Assembly: GCA_023396615.1 (NCBI GenBank)
Contig: JAEWVM010000133.1
Location: 1-28,255, forward strand
Direction of reading: 5' to 3'
Origin: Spirochaetota bacterium
Lineage (GTDB): Bacteria > Spirochaetota > UBA4802 > JAFGJZ01
DNA length: 28,255 nucleotides
Below are positions 16,429 through 24,858 of the stretch, piece after piece; positions within the stretch are counted from its first letter, which is position 1; every line of letters starts with the position of its first letter. The translations under genes and the position numbers were made by a program. Under the pieces are notes generated by a model. That model was not told where the DNA came from. It saw nothing but the letters and a program-made list of their open reading frames with translations, and did no database searches.

Positions 16429-17598
16429 TTACAAAGCAAGCTTTAAAACTTCGGCTACATCAGAAGTTTTAAGTTTAACAAAGTTTCCGACTGCAAAGCT
16501 GTCCTTCTGTGTAGACTTTGCCGCCATCTCGGAAATTTTATCATCTTTAATATTCATCTGTGAAAGTCTTACCGGAAGACCGATACTTTCAAAAAACATT
16601 TCAAGTCTTCTTATTCCTTCAAGAGCAGTCTTTTCAGGATTATAAAAATCAATTTCGACATTAAAAACACGTGAAGCAAACTGAACGAATCTATTGACAT
16701 TATGCTTGTAGACATACTTCATCCATGCAGGAAAAACTACCGAGAGACCTGCTCCATGAGCCACATCATATATTGCACTGATTTCATGTTCGATCATATG
16801 AGAACCCCAATCTCCGTCTCTTCCGGTACCGAGGATATCATTGTGAGCTACGCATCCCGTCCACATAACTTCAGCACGCGATGCATAATCGTCAGGCTTT
16901 TTCAATATCTTCGAAACATTATTTATCAATGTTTTCATAGTCGCTTCACACAGCCTGTCTGTGAGTTCAACATCTGTTGTATTGGTGAAATATCTTTCCA
17001 TTATATGCGCCATAATATCGGCTGCGCCGCAAGCAGTCTGATATGCCGGAAGAGTGTATGTCAGTTCAGGATTCATTATAGAAAATACCGGGCGTATTAT
17101 TTCTACAGTCAGACCTCTTTTAAGCTGTTTCTCGTCGTCTGAAATTACTGAACTGGGGCTGGATTCGCTTCCGGCCGCAGGTATAGTAAGGACAGTTGCA
17201 ACTTTAAGTGCTTCTTTAGGAGTAGCTTTTCCGTCATAAAAATCCCACACATCACCGGAATAAGGAACACCGACAGCAATTGCCTTTGCAGAATCAATTA
17301 CACTTCCGCCGCCGACTGCGAGAATAAATTTTATACCATTATCCCGGCATATCTTTATACCTTCTTTTACCAGACTCAGACGAGGGTTCGGTTTTACTCC
17401 TGCTAGTTCAACAAAAACAACACCGCTTTTTCTAAGAGATGCTGTCACTCTGTCATAAAGACCCGACTGTTTGATGCTTCCGCCGCCGTAGTGAAGGAGA
17501 ACTTTATCTGCGTGGAGTTTAGTTTCTTCTCCGACATTCTCTTCGGTACCTTTTCCGAAAATAATCTTTGTAGCATTTTGAAAGCTGAAATTGTTCAT
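16429..17598 (-). CDS. Iron-containing alcohol/aldehyde dehydrogenase, YqhD/BDH type
   Basis: A 389-residue group III (metal-dependent) alcohol dehydrogenase, which reduces aldehydes to alcohols with NAD(P)H in the cytoplasm. The cofactor loop is GGGSVIDSAKAIAVG (96-110). The four metal ligands are present as Asp194 and His198 (ADIMAH), His267 (GSHMIEHE) and His281 (AHGAG), the same numbers as the published ligands of E. coli YqhD, and the length (387 in YqhD) also agrees. The butanol-dehydrogenase/YqhD subgroup prefers NADPH and scavenges short-chain and reactive aldehydes or serves in fermentation. AGGAG precedes the ATG at 17598. It lies 52 bases after the SDR gene on the same strand, so the operator before the SDR may control both. 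Confidence 0.92.
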   Translation of the reverse strand: MNNFSFQNATKIIFGKGTEENVGEETKLHADKVLLHYGGGSIKQSGLYDRVTASLRKSGVVFVELAGVKPNPRLSLVKEGIKICRDNGIKFILAVGGGSVIDSAKAIAVGVPYSGDVWDFYDGKATPKEALKVATVLTIPAAGSESSPSSVISDDEKQLKRGLTVEIIRPVFSIMNPELTYTLPAYQTACGAADIMAHIMERYFTNTTDVELTDRLCEATMKTLINNVSKILKKPDDYASRAEVMWTGCVAHNDILGTGRDGDWGSHMIEHEISAIYDVAHGAGLSVVFPAWMKYVYKHNVNRFVQFASRVFNVEIDFYNPEKTALEGIRRLEMFFESIGLPVRLSQMNIKDDKISEMAAKSTQKDSFAVGNFVKLKTSDVAEVLKLAL

Positions 17599-17650
17599 CT
17601 GATTCTCCTGTATTTATAATTTCATAATCTTCACAATAATAACTATTCTA

Positions 17651-18550
17651 TTATGACCGGTTAAGCAGATATTTCAAATGATTTTCTATCTGCTCATCCG
17701 GAATAAATTTTAAACCGAAATCTCTCTCTATCTTGGATACATCGAACAAAGAAGGTTCATCCGGAAATCCCCTGTCTTCAAGCTTAAGAAATAAAGGTTT
17801 TGAAGTAATTATCGATGCAGTTCGTGAAATACTTTCCCAGGTAATGAATTTCGATCCTAGTCCAAAATATATTTCATTGCGTTTTTTGCTTTCTAAAACG
17901 GCCCTGAATATTCTAGCAAGGTCTGCGGCATGAATAAATTGTGTCCCGTCATTTTTTGTAAGAATTATTTCAATACCGTTTTTCAGGTTTAAACAGATAT
18001 TCTCAAAACGTTTGTCATTTTCAATAGATCCGCCGTCAACGATAGGTTCGCCGAAAGTATATCCCGGACGTATAATGTTCAGATTGAGATCAGGATATTT
18101 TGCAGAATATGCCGAGCAGAAAAGTTCAACCGAGCCTTTTGTTGCCCCGTAAAAATCTTCCGGAATTCTCATCGATTTTTCTGAAGTAACGCGGTGAGAA
18201 TATCCTGTTGCTGCAGTTGAAGACGTATAAATGATGTTTCGGATTCCGTATCTGACGGCAATGTCCAGAAGTTTAACCGAAGCAAGAGTTTCATTCAAAA
18301 TCATTTCAGGTCCGGTTTCTCCCCAGCACAGAGCCGCATGAATAAGAGCATCACATCCGTTAACAGCTGAAGAAAGAGCCTCTGCATCATTCATTTCAGC
18401 TTTAACAATTTCAATTCCTTTTACAGAATGAAGAAATGGAACTTTATCTGAATTTCTTGCAAGAATCTTAACTTCATGCCCGGAAGCAAGCAGTTCCATA
18501 GCAATATAACTTCCTATAAATCCAGTTCCTCCGGTAAGCGCAACTTTCAT
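17651..18550 (-). CDS. Extended SDR: NAD-dependent epimerase/dehydratase family protein
   Basis: A 299-residue extended short-chain dehydrogenase. The nucleotide motif TGGTGFIG is at residues 6-13, a hydroxyl-rich catalytic strand (IIYTSSTAATG) near 107-116, and the active-site pair YGATK gives Tyr134 and Lys138. The ISSA/HAA segment (ALIHAALCWGE) binds the cofactor. Members include sugar-nucleotide epimerases and dihydroflavonol or cinnamoyl-CoA-like reductases; the short length and absence of a sugar-cluster context leave the substrate open. GAGGT precedes the ATG at 18550. A tandem palindrome only 29 bases upstream suggests control by a TetR- or LacI-type repressor, and the YqhD-type gene follows in the same direction. 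Confidence 0.88.
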   Translation of the reverse strand: MKVALTGGTGFIGSYIAMELLASGHEVKILARNSDKVPFLHSVKGIEIVKAEMNDAEALSSAVNGCDALIHAALCWGETGPEMILNETLASVKLLDIAVRYGIRNIIYTSSTAATGYSHRVTSEKSMRIPEDFYGATKGSVELFCSAYSAKYPDLNLNIIRPGYTFGEPIVDGGSIENDKRFENICLNLKNGIEIILTKNDGTQFIHAADLARIFRAVLESKKRNEIYFGLGSKFITWESISRTASIITSKPLFLKLEDRGFPDEPSLFDVSKIERDFGLKFIPDEQIENHLKYLLNRS

Positions 18551-18578
18551 TTAGACCTCTAAATATATAGATTATTCA

Positions 18579-18604
18579 GACAAACGTTTGCGCAAATGTT
18601 TGTC
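18579..18604. promoter_or_regulatory. Tandem-palindrome operator before the SDR gene
   Basis: A 26-bp near-perfect palindrome (13-bp arms, one mismatch). It is built of two 10-bp palindromes, CAAACGTTTG (18581-18590) and CAAATGTTTG (18593-18602), separated by CG. CAAACGTTTGCG is the core of PurR-type LacI-family operators, and paired offset palindromes are also usual for TetR-family sites. A minus-strand TTGACA (18601-18606) overlaps one edge, placing the site over a likely -35. No TetR or LacI gene lies in the window. Confidence 0.65.
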
Positions 18605-18665
18605 AAGGAGATTTATGGATTATTACGGAACACTGATGAAAATATGATGAAAACTGAAGCGGGTC

Positions 18666-21659
18666 TTATTTACTTTTATATTTTTCAATCAAAGATGTAA
18701 ATTTCGGATTTTTTTTAAGTTTGTTGAAACGCGGATCGGAATCGATTTTGTCAAAATCCTTGAAACCAAGAGCAAATGATTTTTCAAGATAGTTGAGAGC
18801 TCCGACGTGATCCCGTCCGCCCGCTTTTATACAGGCAAGTTTAAAATAGGGTATAGGATCAGAAGGATTTATTGTCATAGCTATTGAGAAGCATCTCTGA
18901 GCAATAGAATAACCGCGCAAATTTTGAAAAGCAATCCCCATATTCACGTAAACATTGATTGTGTGATCTTCTTTTATTGCCTTGCTGTAATAACTTATAG
19001 CTTCCCGATAACGGTTTTCTTCAACACATTGATCTCCAAGAAGTGCATACGCCGAAGCAGAATGATTTTCTCCCGGAACAAGAAGAAGTTTAACTATTCC
19101 TGAATTCTGATTCTTTACTGCGTAGTCCATGGCGTTTTTTCCGGAATAATCCTTTAACTTCGAATCGGCACCGTTTCTAAGCAAAGATTCTACTGTACGC
19201 CTGTAGCCTTTTTCGCAGGCAATCATTAAAGCAGTTCGTCCTGAACCGTCTTTTATATTCAGATCTGCTCCTTTAGAAGAAAAAAGTGCAATCATTTTCA
19301 AATGCTTCGGTGAATCCGTAACTGCTGAAAATAGAGGTGCAATGCCTCTTGAACTTTTACGGTTTACATCTGCGCCGTTAGAAATCAAAAAAGCGGCATC
19401 TGTTTCCGAGCCCGATTCAACAGCAGCAATCAGAGGAGTTTTTCCGGTTGAATCATAAACATTAATATCCGCTCCTTTTTCAACAAGAAGCTTTATAATA
19501 TCAGTATCTCCCTTCTTAATCGAAATCAGAAGCGGCGTTTCACCATTTTTAGTAAAAACATTAACTGAAGCCTTTTTTTCGAGAAGAGTTCTGACTATCG
19601 AAATTTTTGAATTTTCGCATGCGGCGACAAGTGCCGTTCTGCCCTTCTTGTCCTTAAAATCATAATCATCTATTTCAGAAAGAAGCTGTTCAGCAAAAAC
19701 AGAATCTCCCTCATAAGATGCTTTAATCAGTTGATTCTTTTTAATTATTACATTTTGCTCTGCTCTAATTCGTGCACCTGCTTTTTCAAGCAGATCGATT
19801 ATTTTTCTGTCGCGGTTAATATAAGCTATCATCAATGGTGTCAGACCGTCATACCCAGCCCAGTCAAGTACAGCTCCCGAGCTAATCAGTTTCTCGGCGA
19901 TTTCATAGTTACCGCAGTTTGCAGCATGGGACAGAGGCGACCACCTGTTGTAATCTGCTCTGTTTACATCAGCACGTGCTTCCGTAAGACAGACAAAAGT
20001 TTCAACATTAGAATAAAGAATTGAATAGATCAGAGAAGTATATCCTGCGGAATCCCTTTTCCACAAATCGCCGCTTTTAGAAATAATAAACTTTACTCTT
20101 TCAGGTTTTCCAAAAGCAGAAACCGTCATTAACGGAGTTATTCCATTCGCAGAACAGAAGTTTGAGCCTCTTGCTCTGAAAAGCAAATTAAGTACTTCAA
20201 CCGGAGTCTTTGTAAAAAAGTTTTTGTTCTTTTCAACAAGCAATGGATCATAATTTTTAACGGAATAAGCAAAGGAAAAAAATGAATCATTTGAAAGAAA
20301 TGAATCATACATTTTTTTTTCGAATTCTGAATCAGTCGCTTTCAGGTAATACGAAAATATTATTTTAAATACTGCATAATCGCTCTGACATGCAGCCGCA
20401 AGTAAAACATCTTCGGAAATAATTCCGTCATCGGCAGTTAAGGGAATAAGCTGCTTGATCTGTTCGGCGTTTCCGTTAGCAACAGCTTTCGCAAGGACAA
20501 TCTGATTGGAATTCTCGGGAGAAACAGAACGGCGGGCTCCATGTTTCAGAAGCAATAGAGATAATTCGGTATTATCGGATTTGAGAGCTATGTCATAAGG
20601 CGAAACTCTCACATTGTTCAGGGCATTTACATCGCAACCGAGAGAAATCAGAGTTGAACTCCGCGCAGAATCTCCTGCAGTAACTGCAGCATGAAGAGGT
20701 GTATTTCCGAATTTATCGCGTGCGTTTATTTCTGCACCTTTTGATCTGTAAAATTGAATTAAATTTTTATCAGCCTGAGCAATATGAATAAGTGATTCGC
20801 CGTTTTTGTTACGAACCTTGAAACTTGCTTTCCATTTATAAAGAAAATTAAGATATTCCAGTGAAGGGGGATTGTTTTTTCCTATGTAGCGCATTAGAGG
20901 CGTTCTTCCGCTGTAATCCGCGGCATTAACCGGACTTTTGCGTGAAAGAAGAAAAGCTGCAGTATCATACCGGCCGTTCTCAACGGCAATATGAAGAGGA
21001 ATCGCTCCTGACTGATCTTTAACATTAAGATTCATTTTTTTTGATGCTAGATAGAACAAGGTATCTTTTGTTCCGCTTTTCGCTGCAGCATGAAGCAGAT
21101 TCTTTATCAAATATAACTTAGCACCCGACTTATGAAGAAAAATCAGAATATCCGTCTTTCCGTTTTCAACGGCATTTAAAGCAGGAAAATCCGATGAATT
21201 AACATTTCCTTTTTTGGAGACTATGAGCTTAACAGTATCTATATCCTTCGCTGAAGCGTAATATAGCGGAGTTTTACCGGAATAATCTCTTACGTTGGGA
21301 TTAGCACCGGAAGAAAGAAGAATCCTCGCGCAATTCCATTTCCCGGATTTACATGCGGCAAGAAGAGGAGTTTCTCCGTGAAAATTTTTTTTATTGATAT
21401 CAGCTTTAAGGAGAATTAAAGCACGGAGGGATTCTTCTGAATTTTTTGCAGCAAAAGTCAAAGGAGTCTCTTCCGGATCATCCCATGAAGAAATAAGCCC
21501 GGAATTTATTTCTTCCGTCTTTCCCTCAATAATTATTCTCTTGATATCTTCAGAAGATGCATTCAAAAAAGAAAACGCAGAAAAAACGCAGAGGATAAAC
21601 GGAAGCATTTTCCCATCAAAAATAAAACTTTTTTTAACAGTATAAAGAAAATTCATCAT
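18666..21659 (-). CDS. Exported giant ankyrin-repeat protein with C-terminal TPRs
   Basis: A protein of 997 residues from the chosen start. ATG at 21657-21659 shares its first A with the TAA of the upstream pseudouridine synthase gene (TAATG), indicating translational coupling; an in-frame ATG at 21710 would overlap that gene by 52 bases, and one at 21608 directly precedes the hydrophobic stretch LPFILCVFSAFSFLNA. All versions carry this signal-like segment, cleaved near NA-SS. About 830 residues of ankyrin units follow, roughly 33 residues each with the classic 'G.TPL..A...G......L...GADVN' pattern, degenerate in the middle. The last 120 residues hold TPR units (YREAISYYSKAIKEDHTINVYVNMG). 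Both are protein-binding solenoids, so this is a probable periplasmic or surface scaffold. The partner is unknown. Confidence 0.85.
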   Translation of the reverse strand: MMNFLYTVKKSFIFDGKMLPFILCVFSAFSFLNASSEDIKRIIIEGKTEEINSGLISSWDDPEETPLTFAAKNSEESLRALILLKADINKKNFHGETPLLAACKSGKWNCARILLSSGANPNVRDYSGKTPLYYASAKDIDTVKLIVSKKGNVNSSDFPALNAVENGKTDILIFLHKSGAKLYLIKNLLHAAAKSGTKDTLFYLASKKMNLNVKDQSGAIPLHIAVENGRYDTAAFLLSRKSPVNAADYSGRTPLMRYIGKNNPPSLEYLNFLYKWKASFKVRNKNGESLIHIAQADKNLIQFYRSKGAEINARDKFGNTPLHAAVTAGDSARSSTLISLGCDVNALNNVRVSPYDIALKSDNTELSLLLLKHGARRSVSPENSNQIVLAKAVANGNAEQIKQLIPLTADDGIISEDVLLAAACQSDYAVFKIIFSYYLKATDSEFEKKMYDSFLSNDSFFSFAYSVKNYDPLLVEKNKNFFTKTPVEVLNLLFRARGSNFCSANGITPLMTVSAFGKPERVKFIISKSGDLWKRDSAGYTSLIYSILYSNVETFVCLTEARADVNRADYNRWSPLSHAANCGNYEIAEKLISSGAVLDWAGYDGLTPLMIAYINRDRKIIDLLEKAGARIRAEQNVIIKKNQLIKASYEGDSVFAEQLLSEIDDYDFKDKKGRTALVAACENSKISIVRTLLEKKASVNVFTKNGETPLLISIKKGDTDIIKLLVEKGADINVYDSTGKTPLIAAVESGSETDAAFLISNGADVNRKSSRGIAPLFSAVTDSPKHLKMIALFSSKGADLNIKDGSGRTALMIACEKGYRRTVESLLRNGADSKLKDYSGKNAMDYAVKNQNSGIVKLLLVPGENHSASAYALLGDQCVEENRYREAISYYSKAIKEDHTINVYVNMGIAFQNLRGYSIAQRCFSIAMTINPSDPIPYFKLACIKAGGRDHVGALNYLEKSFALGFKDFDKIDSDPRFNKLKKNPKFTSLIEKYKSK

Positions 21660-22357
21660 TAATCGGCTCTCATGAGATCTGCTACTTCTTCTTTTGAAAG
21701 ATTCCGCCATTGGCCGGGTTTTAAATTTCCGGCAGTGAGATTACCTATGCGTATTCTTTTCAGTGAAAGAATATTGCAGTGAACCTTTCCTGCCATTTTG
21801 CGGACCTGACGGTTCATCCCCTCTTTAAGTGTTATGTTGTAACTGCGCTTACTTGTTCTGACGCAAACAGCAGGCTTTGTCTGCTTTCCTTCAATCTGCA
21901 TTCCGTTCTGCATTTTAGCAAGATCAACATCGGAGATAAAATGATCAACGGTCACAGAATATTCTTTTTCCTTTTCATTGTCAGGGTTGGCAACATGGTA
22001 AATAAAATTTCCGTCATTGGAAAGAATTATAAGACCTTCCGAATCCTTGTCAAGTCTGCCGGAATATGTAAGATTTTCAATATTCGGGACAAGATCAAAT
22101 ACTGTTTTGCCTTCGTATTCATTCCTTGTCGTAATATAACCTACGGGTTTATACAATAGAATATATCGGTAAGAATCTGTTTCTTTTTCTGCATCTGAAC
22201 TGATATCAACTTTATTGACAAGAGGATCTATTTTTGTTCCTAGATCCGTAACAATTTCTCCGTCGACACTGACAAACCCTTTTGCAATAAATTCATCCGC
22301 TTTGCGCCTTGAGCATAAACCGCTGTCGCGGAGATATTTATTGAGTCTGACTGTCAT
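21659..22357 (-). CDS. RsuA/RluB-family rRNA pseudouridine synthase
   Basis: A 232-residue enzyme that isomerises uridine to pseudouridine in ribosomal RNA. An N-terminal S4 RNA-binding domain (RLNKYLRDSGLCSRRKADEF, residues 4-23, then GFVSVDGEIV) precedes the catalytic domain with KPVGYITT (70-77) and the family signature GRLDKDSEGLIILSNDG (100-116), whose Asp103 is the nucleophile. GMNRQVRKM near the end is the second family motif. Length matches RsuA (231 residues); RluB, RluE, RluF and RsuA cannot be told apart here, so the target position is open. It sits 41 bases after the polyferredoxin gene and is stop-start coupled to the ankyrin gene. The ribosome site is weak. Confidence 0.92.
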   Translation of the reverse strand: MTVRLNKYLRDSGLCSRRKADEFIAKGFVSVDGEIVTDLGTKIDPLVNKVDISSDAEKETDSYRYILLYKPVGYITTRNEYEGKTVFDLVPNIENLTYSGRLDKDSEGLIILSNDGNFIYHVANPDNEKEKEYSVTVDHFISDVDLAKMQNGMQIEGKQTKPAVCVRTSKRSYNITLKEGMNRQVRKMAGKVHCNILSLKRIRIGNLTAGNLKPGQWRNLSKEEVADLMRAD

Positions 22358-22398
22358 AACAGAAAATTCTACCCGGGGCGACTAAGCGCAAGCAGTTT

Positions 22399-23085
22399 TT
22401 ATGCAGCAGGTTTAATAATATTTTTTCTGCAAACGTCGGCGCATTTTCCGCACTTGATACATTCTTTATGCGAGATTCTGCTTTCGCCGTCGTTCACCAG
22501 CTTAGCTACATTAATACCTGAAGGGCATGCTTTACTGCAGATTTTGCAATTCAGGCAATTATCATGAGAATGAAGAGACATATGCCTGTCAAAAATCTTC
22601 TTTCCGGAAAGATAAACTTTAAGTTCATGAAGATGCCTCTGAACAGAACCCATCGGACAGAAAGAACACCATGTTCTTGAATGAATGAAAACCGAAAGTA
22701 TAAGCGCAATTACGGTTGTCGCCGCGCACATCATAACTCCTGCCATACCCAGCTTGTCGGCAAATCCTGCAGAACCATATACCTGAAAAGCTTTGAAAAC
22801 ATTTAAACCGAAAACAGAAAACATAGCCGTCAAAGCGGTAAAGCGGATAACCTTAGATCTGAAGATTCCGCTGATTTTTCTTTTTGGAGATATTTTATGA
22901 GCTACGATATCAAGAAAAGCACCGCGCGGACACAAATTTCCGCACCAGAATCTACCTCTAATGAAACCCGATACCATTATTATCATAAACATCGGAAATA
23001 GAATCAAACCCAGTTTGGGATAGAAAAATCCACCGAAGGACACAATAGGAACAACAGGCCATATAATATTTTTCCACAATTTCAT
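22399..23085 (-). CDS. NapH-like membrane polyferredoxin
   Basis: A 228-residue inner-membrane iron-sulfur protein of the NapH/NosR/CcoG type. Two membrane-flanked CxxxCP motifs (CGNLCPRGA and CSFCPMGS) each follow hydrophobic segments, and the C-terminus holds two [4Fe-4S] ferredoxin sets (CLNCKICSKACPSG and CIKCGKCADVC). Such proteins pass electrons between the quinone pool and periplasmic or cytoplasmic reductases or maturases. No Nap, Nos or cytochrome oxidase genes are near, so the partner is unknown; in anaerobes these short forms often stand alone beside a regulator. It has a TAGGAG ribosome site and follows the MarR gene by 47 bases, so it is the probable main target of that repressor. 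Confidence 0.88.
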   Translation of the reverse strand: MKLWKNIIWPVVPIVSFGGFFYPKLGLILFPMFMIIMVSGFIRGRFWCGNLCPRGAFLDIVAHKISPKRKISGIFRSKVIRFTALTAMFSVFGLNVFKAFQVYGSAGFADKLGMAGVMMCAATTVIALILSVFIHSRTWCSFCPMGSVQRHLHELKVYLSGKKIFDRHMSLHSHDNCLNCKICSKACPSGINVAKLVNDGESRISHKECIKCGKCADVCRKNIIKPAA

Positions 23086-23132
23086 ATTTTACTCCTAAAA
23101 TTTCCGGCTTTATTAAATATCACGTAACGCCG

Positions 23133-23600
23133 TTATTTATTATTAGTTTTACCTTTCTTTATCTCCGGCTTTGATTCCAGCATTCGGCTAAGAGCTTTGT
23201 TTATTATTGAAATACTCTTTGATAGATTTGCCGAATCATCTTCATTCATTCCGGAAGAAAGTTCCGAAGATAGTTTCACGGCGCATCTGTTGAAATCATT
23301 AAGAACGCTTATTCCTTTTTGCGTCAAAACTGACATCAGCCTTCTTCTGTCAGACGGATCTTCTTCTCTCTTTATCAATTTTTCTTCCAGGAGTTTATCT
23401 GCCATTTGCGTCACGGCTCCGTTTGAAAGACCAAAAGACCGCGCACATTCTCCCATTGAAACAGATCCTTTTTCTGAGATCATACGCATCAGCTTAAGCT
23501 CAGAATACGAAAGATTTCCGCACGGAAAACACTCTTTCGCCTTTCGGGATATTCTTGAACAAAGCTGTATCAGATCCGTTATTTCACCGCTTAATTCCAT
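23133..23600 (-). CDS. MarR-family regulator of the polyferredoxin operon
   Basis: A 155-residue winged-helix regulator, starting MELSGEITDL at 23600 after a GGATGG ribosome site. The frame is open to 23657, but those 19 extra codons only translate the upstream palindrome and promoter, so they are rejected. The recognition region is SMGECARSFGLSNGAVTQMADKLLEEKLI and the wing holds EDPSDRRRLMSVLTQKG, with the MarR DxR signature. Cysteines lie near the N-terminus (LIQLCSRIS, KECFPCGNL) and in the DNA-binding part (GECARS), so thiol- or metal-based sensing is possible. A 39-bp palindrome covers its -10 box, which indicates autorepression together with the polyferredoxin gene downstream. Confidence 0.87.
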   Translation of the reverse strand: MELSGEITDLIQLCSRISRKAKECFPCGNLSYSELKLMRMISEKGSVSMGECARSFGLSNGAVTQMADKLLEEKLIKREEDPSDRRRLMSVLTQKGISVLNDFNRCAVKLSSELSSGMNEDDSANLSKSISIINKALSRMLESKPEIKKGKTNNK

Positions 23601-23608
23601 TAAAATCC

Positions 23609-23647
23609 ATCCGAATATTATTATAGTAACTATAATAATATTCGGAT
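23609..23647. promoter_or_regulatory. 39-bp perfect palindrome, MarR operator
   Basis: Two 19-bp arms, exactly complementary, around one central A at 23628: 23609-23627 (starting ATCCGAATATTATTATAGT) and 23629-23647. It overlaps the -10 box of the MarR gene's promoter and ends nine bases before the start codon. A symmetric site abutting a MarR gene is typical of autoregulation, though MarR sites are usually 15-25 bp, so this may hold two dimers. Confidence 0.8.
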
Positions 23648-23657
23648 AAATCGTCAA
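23629..23657 (-). promoter_or_regulatory. Sigma70-type promoter of the MarR-polyferredoxin operon
   Basis: Minus-strand TTGACG (23652-23657), a 17-base spacer and TATAGT (23629-23634), the best promoter match in the window. The -10 and most of the spacer lie inside the palindrome at 23609-23647, so binding there would exclude RNA polymerase. Confidence 0.7.
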
Positions 23658-23688
23658 CTTGATTTTTTTATAAAGATACGAAAATAAC

Positions 23689-23717
23689 TTGAGACTATCA
23701 CCCCAATCGGGTTAAAT
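23689..23717 (+). promoter_or_regulatory. Possible promoter for the plus-strand gene at 23735
   Basis: TTGAGA (23689-23694), 17 bases, TTAAAT (23712-23717). The -10 is a 4/6 match and the leader would be only about ten bases, barely covering the GAGG ribosome site. Confidence 0.25.
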
Positions 23718-23734
23718 GGTATTGAGGAAAATAA

Positions 23735-24853
23735 ATGTTCGAACAGAAAGAAGAACTGTCCGTAAAAACAGATGAACTGTTTGACAATTATAAACTGAAA
23801 AAAAACGAATATTACACCTCGCTTTTCCGCGAGCAGGATAAACTTCTGCTTTCCCAGATATCAAAAATTCCCGACTCTTGGGATACTTCCGCAAATCAGG
23901 ATATAACTGAAGAAAGTAAACGCAGACTTAGCGACATTAAACGCTACAAATCATGGGAACTGCGTCTTGAAATTTTCTACATGTATTACCTTGTTGATAT
24001 TGAAGACTCTTTCCTTAAAACAATAAACTGCCGGAATATTGATCCTGCAGATATTGATGAGACCATTGATTCTTTGAACAGCATTTTGACTGAATTAGAA
24101 AGCAATCTCATTGACTTCCGCTATCTTCTCTTAAGCATCGCAAAAAGATCCATCAGCGATTTGTATTATCTAGCTGCCGCATACACCAAATTTTTTTCAG
24201 GAAGAGAATTTGATTATGAATCAGATTTCCCGGCTTTTATGAAAGATATTCTTTCACAATTTTCGAGATATAAAAGTATTACCGCAACAATTCCATTATT
24301 CACTTCGCTCTCTTCAAAAATCGACATGTTCTTTATGCGGACTTCAAATTACACAGGCTTAAGACTTGACGAAAATCTAATCAAAAAAAACGAAAATATG
24401 CTTAATGAAAACAATGGAATAATTCCCGATCTCGCGAAAATACTTCCAATTGCTTTTTCAATTAAAACAAAAGTAAAAAGAAATTATGATTTTCTGAAAT
24501 TTTATTATAACAAGGATTCCGGACGGCTTTTCCGCTACAATTACATTTTAGAAAACATGAAAACAAAAGTCGACAGTGGAAGAACCAAAAGCGAAATATT
24601 TGAAAAATTTACCAACATGCGTACGGCATTCTGCGACATCAAATACACATATGATATGAACGGATTTGAGTACTTTGGATTCAACGGAATGCAGTACGGC
24701 AAACTTGTCGATTTTATTTATAAAGGTTCAAAAATTCTGGAATATTTTTATCTTAGAAATTCAAAATATGAAGATCTTCAGAACTTGAGAAACAATATCC
24801 TGGTTTATATAGAAAACGAGCATCATAAAATCGGGAACATTCAGGCAAGGTAA
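23735..24853 (+). CDS. Uncharacterised helical cytoplasmic protein (372 aa)
   Basis: I do not recognise this protein. It has 372 residues, starts after a GAGG site (TTGAGGAAAATAAATG), and has no signal peptide or clear membrane segment. It is mostly predicted helix, rich in Lys, Asp, Glu, Tyr and Phe, with a heptad-like N-terminal third (residues 1-75) and several Tyr/Phe-rich segments (LEIFYMYYLVDIEDSF, DLYYLAAAYTKFFSG, YKGSKILEYFYLRNSK). Only two cysteines are seen, so no metal cluster. It is transcribed away from the MarR gene and ends five bases before the metallo-hydrolase gene, with which it probably forms an operon together with the methyltransferase. It may be lineage-specific. Confidence 0.75.
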   Translation: MFEQKEELSVKTDELFDNYKLKKNEYYTSLFREQDKLLLSQISKIPDSWDTSANQDITEESKRRLSDIKRYKSWELRLEIFYMYYLVDIEDSFLKTINCRNIDPADIDETIDSLNSILTELESNLIDFRYLLLSIAKRSISDLYYLAAAYTKFFSGREFDYESDFPAFMKDILSQFSRYKSITATIPLFTSLSSKIDMFFMRTSNYTGLRLDENLIKKNENMLNENNGIIPDLAKILPIAFSIKTKVKRNYDFLKFYYNKDSGRLFRYNYILENMKTKVDSGRTKSEIFEKFTNMRTAFCDIKYTYDMNGFEYFGFNGMQYGKLVDFIYKGSKILEYFYLRNSKYEDLQNLRNNILVYIENEHHKIGNIQAR

Positions 24854-24858
24854 TAAAT

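Noticed and set aside
16702..17142. 146-codon plus-strand open frame with many Cys and His
   Set aside because: It is the complement of the YqhD-type gene, including its metal-binding part; the apparent Cys/His richness is a by-product of the other strand.
21660..21710. Upstream start of the ankyrin protein
   Set aside because: It would overlap the pseudouridine synthase gene by 52 bases and place 17 polar, basic residues before the export signal; the TAATG junction is a better start.
23601..23657. Longer N-terminus of the MarR protein (19 extra residues)
   Set aside because: Those codons are the translation of the palindrome and promoter; the same residues read on both strands for that reason. 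The ribosome site GGATGG precedes the ATG at 23600.
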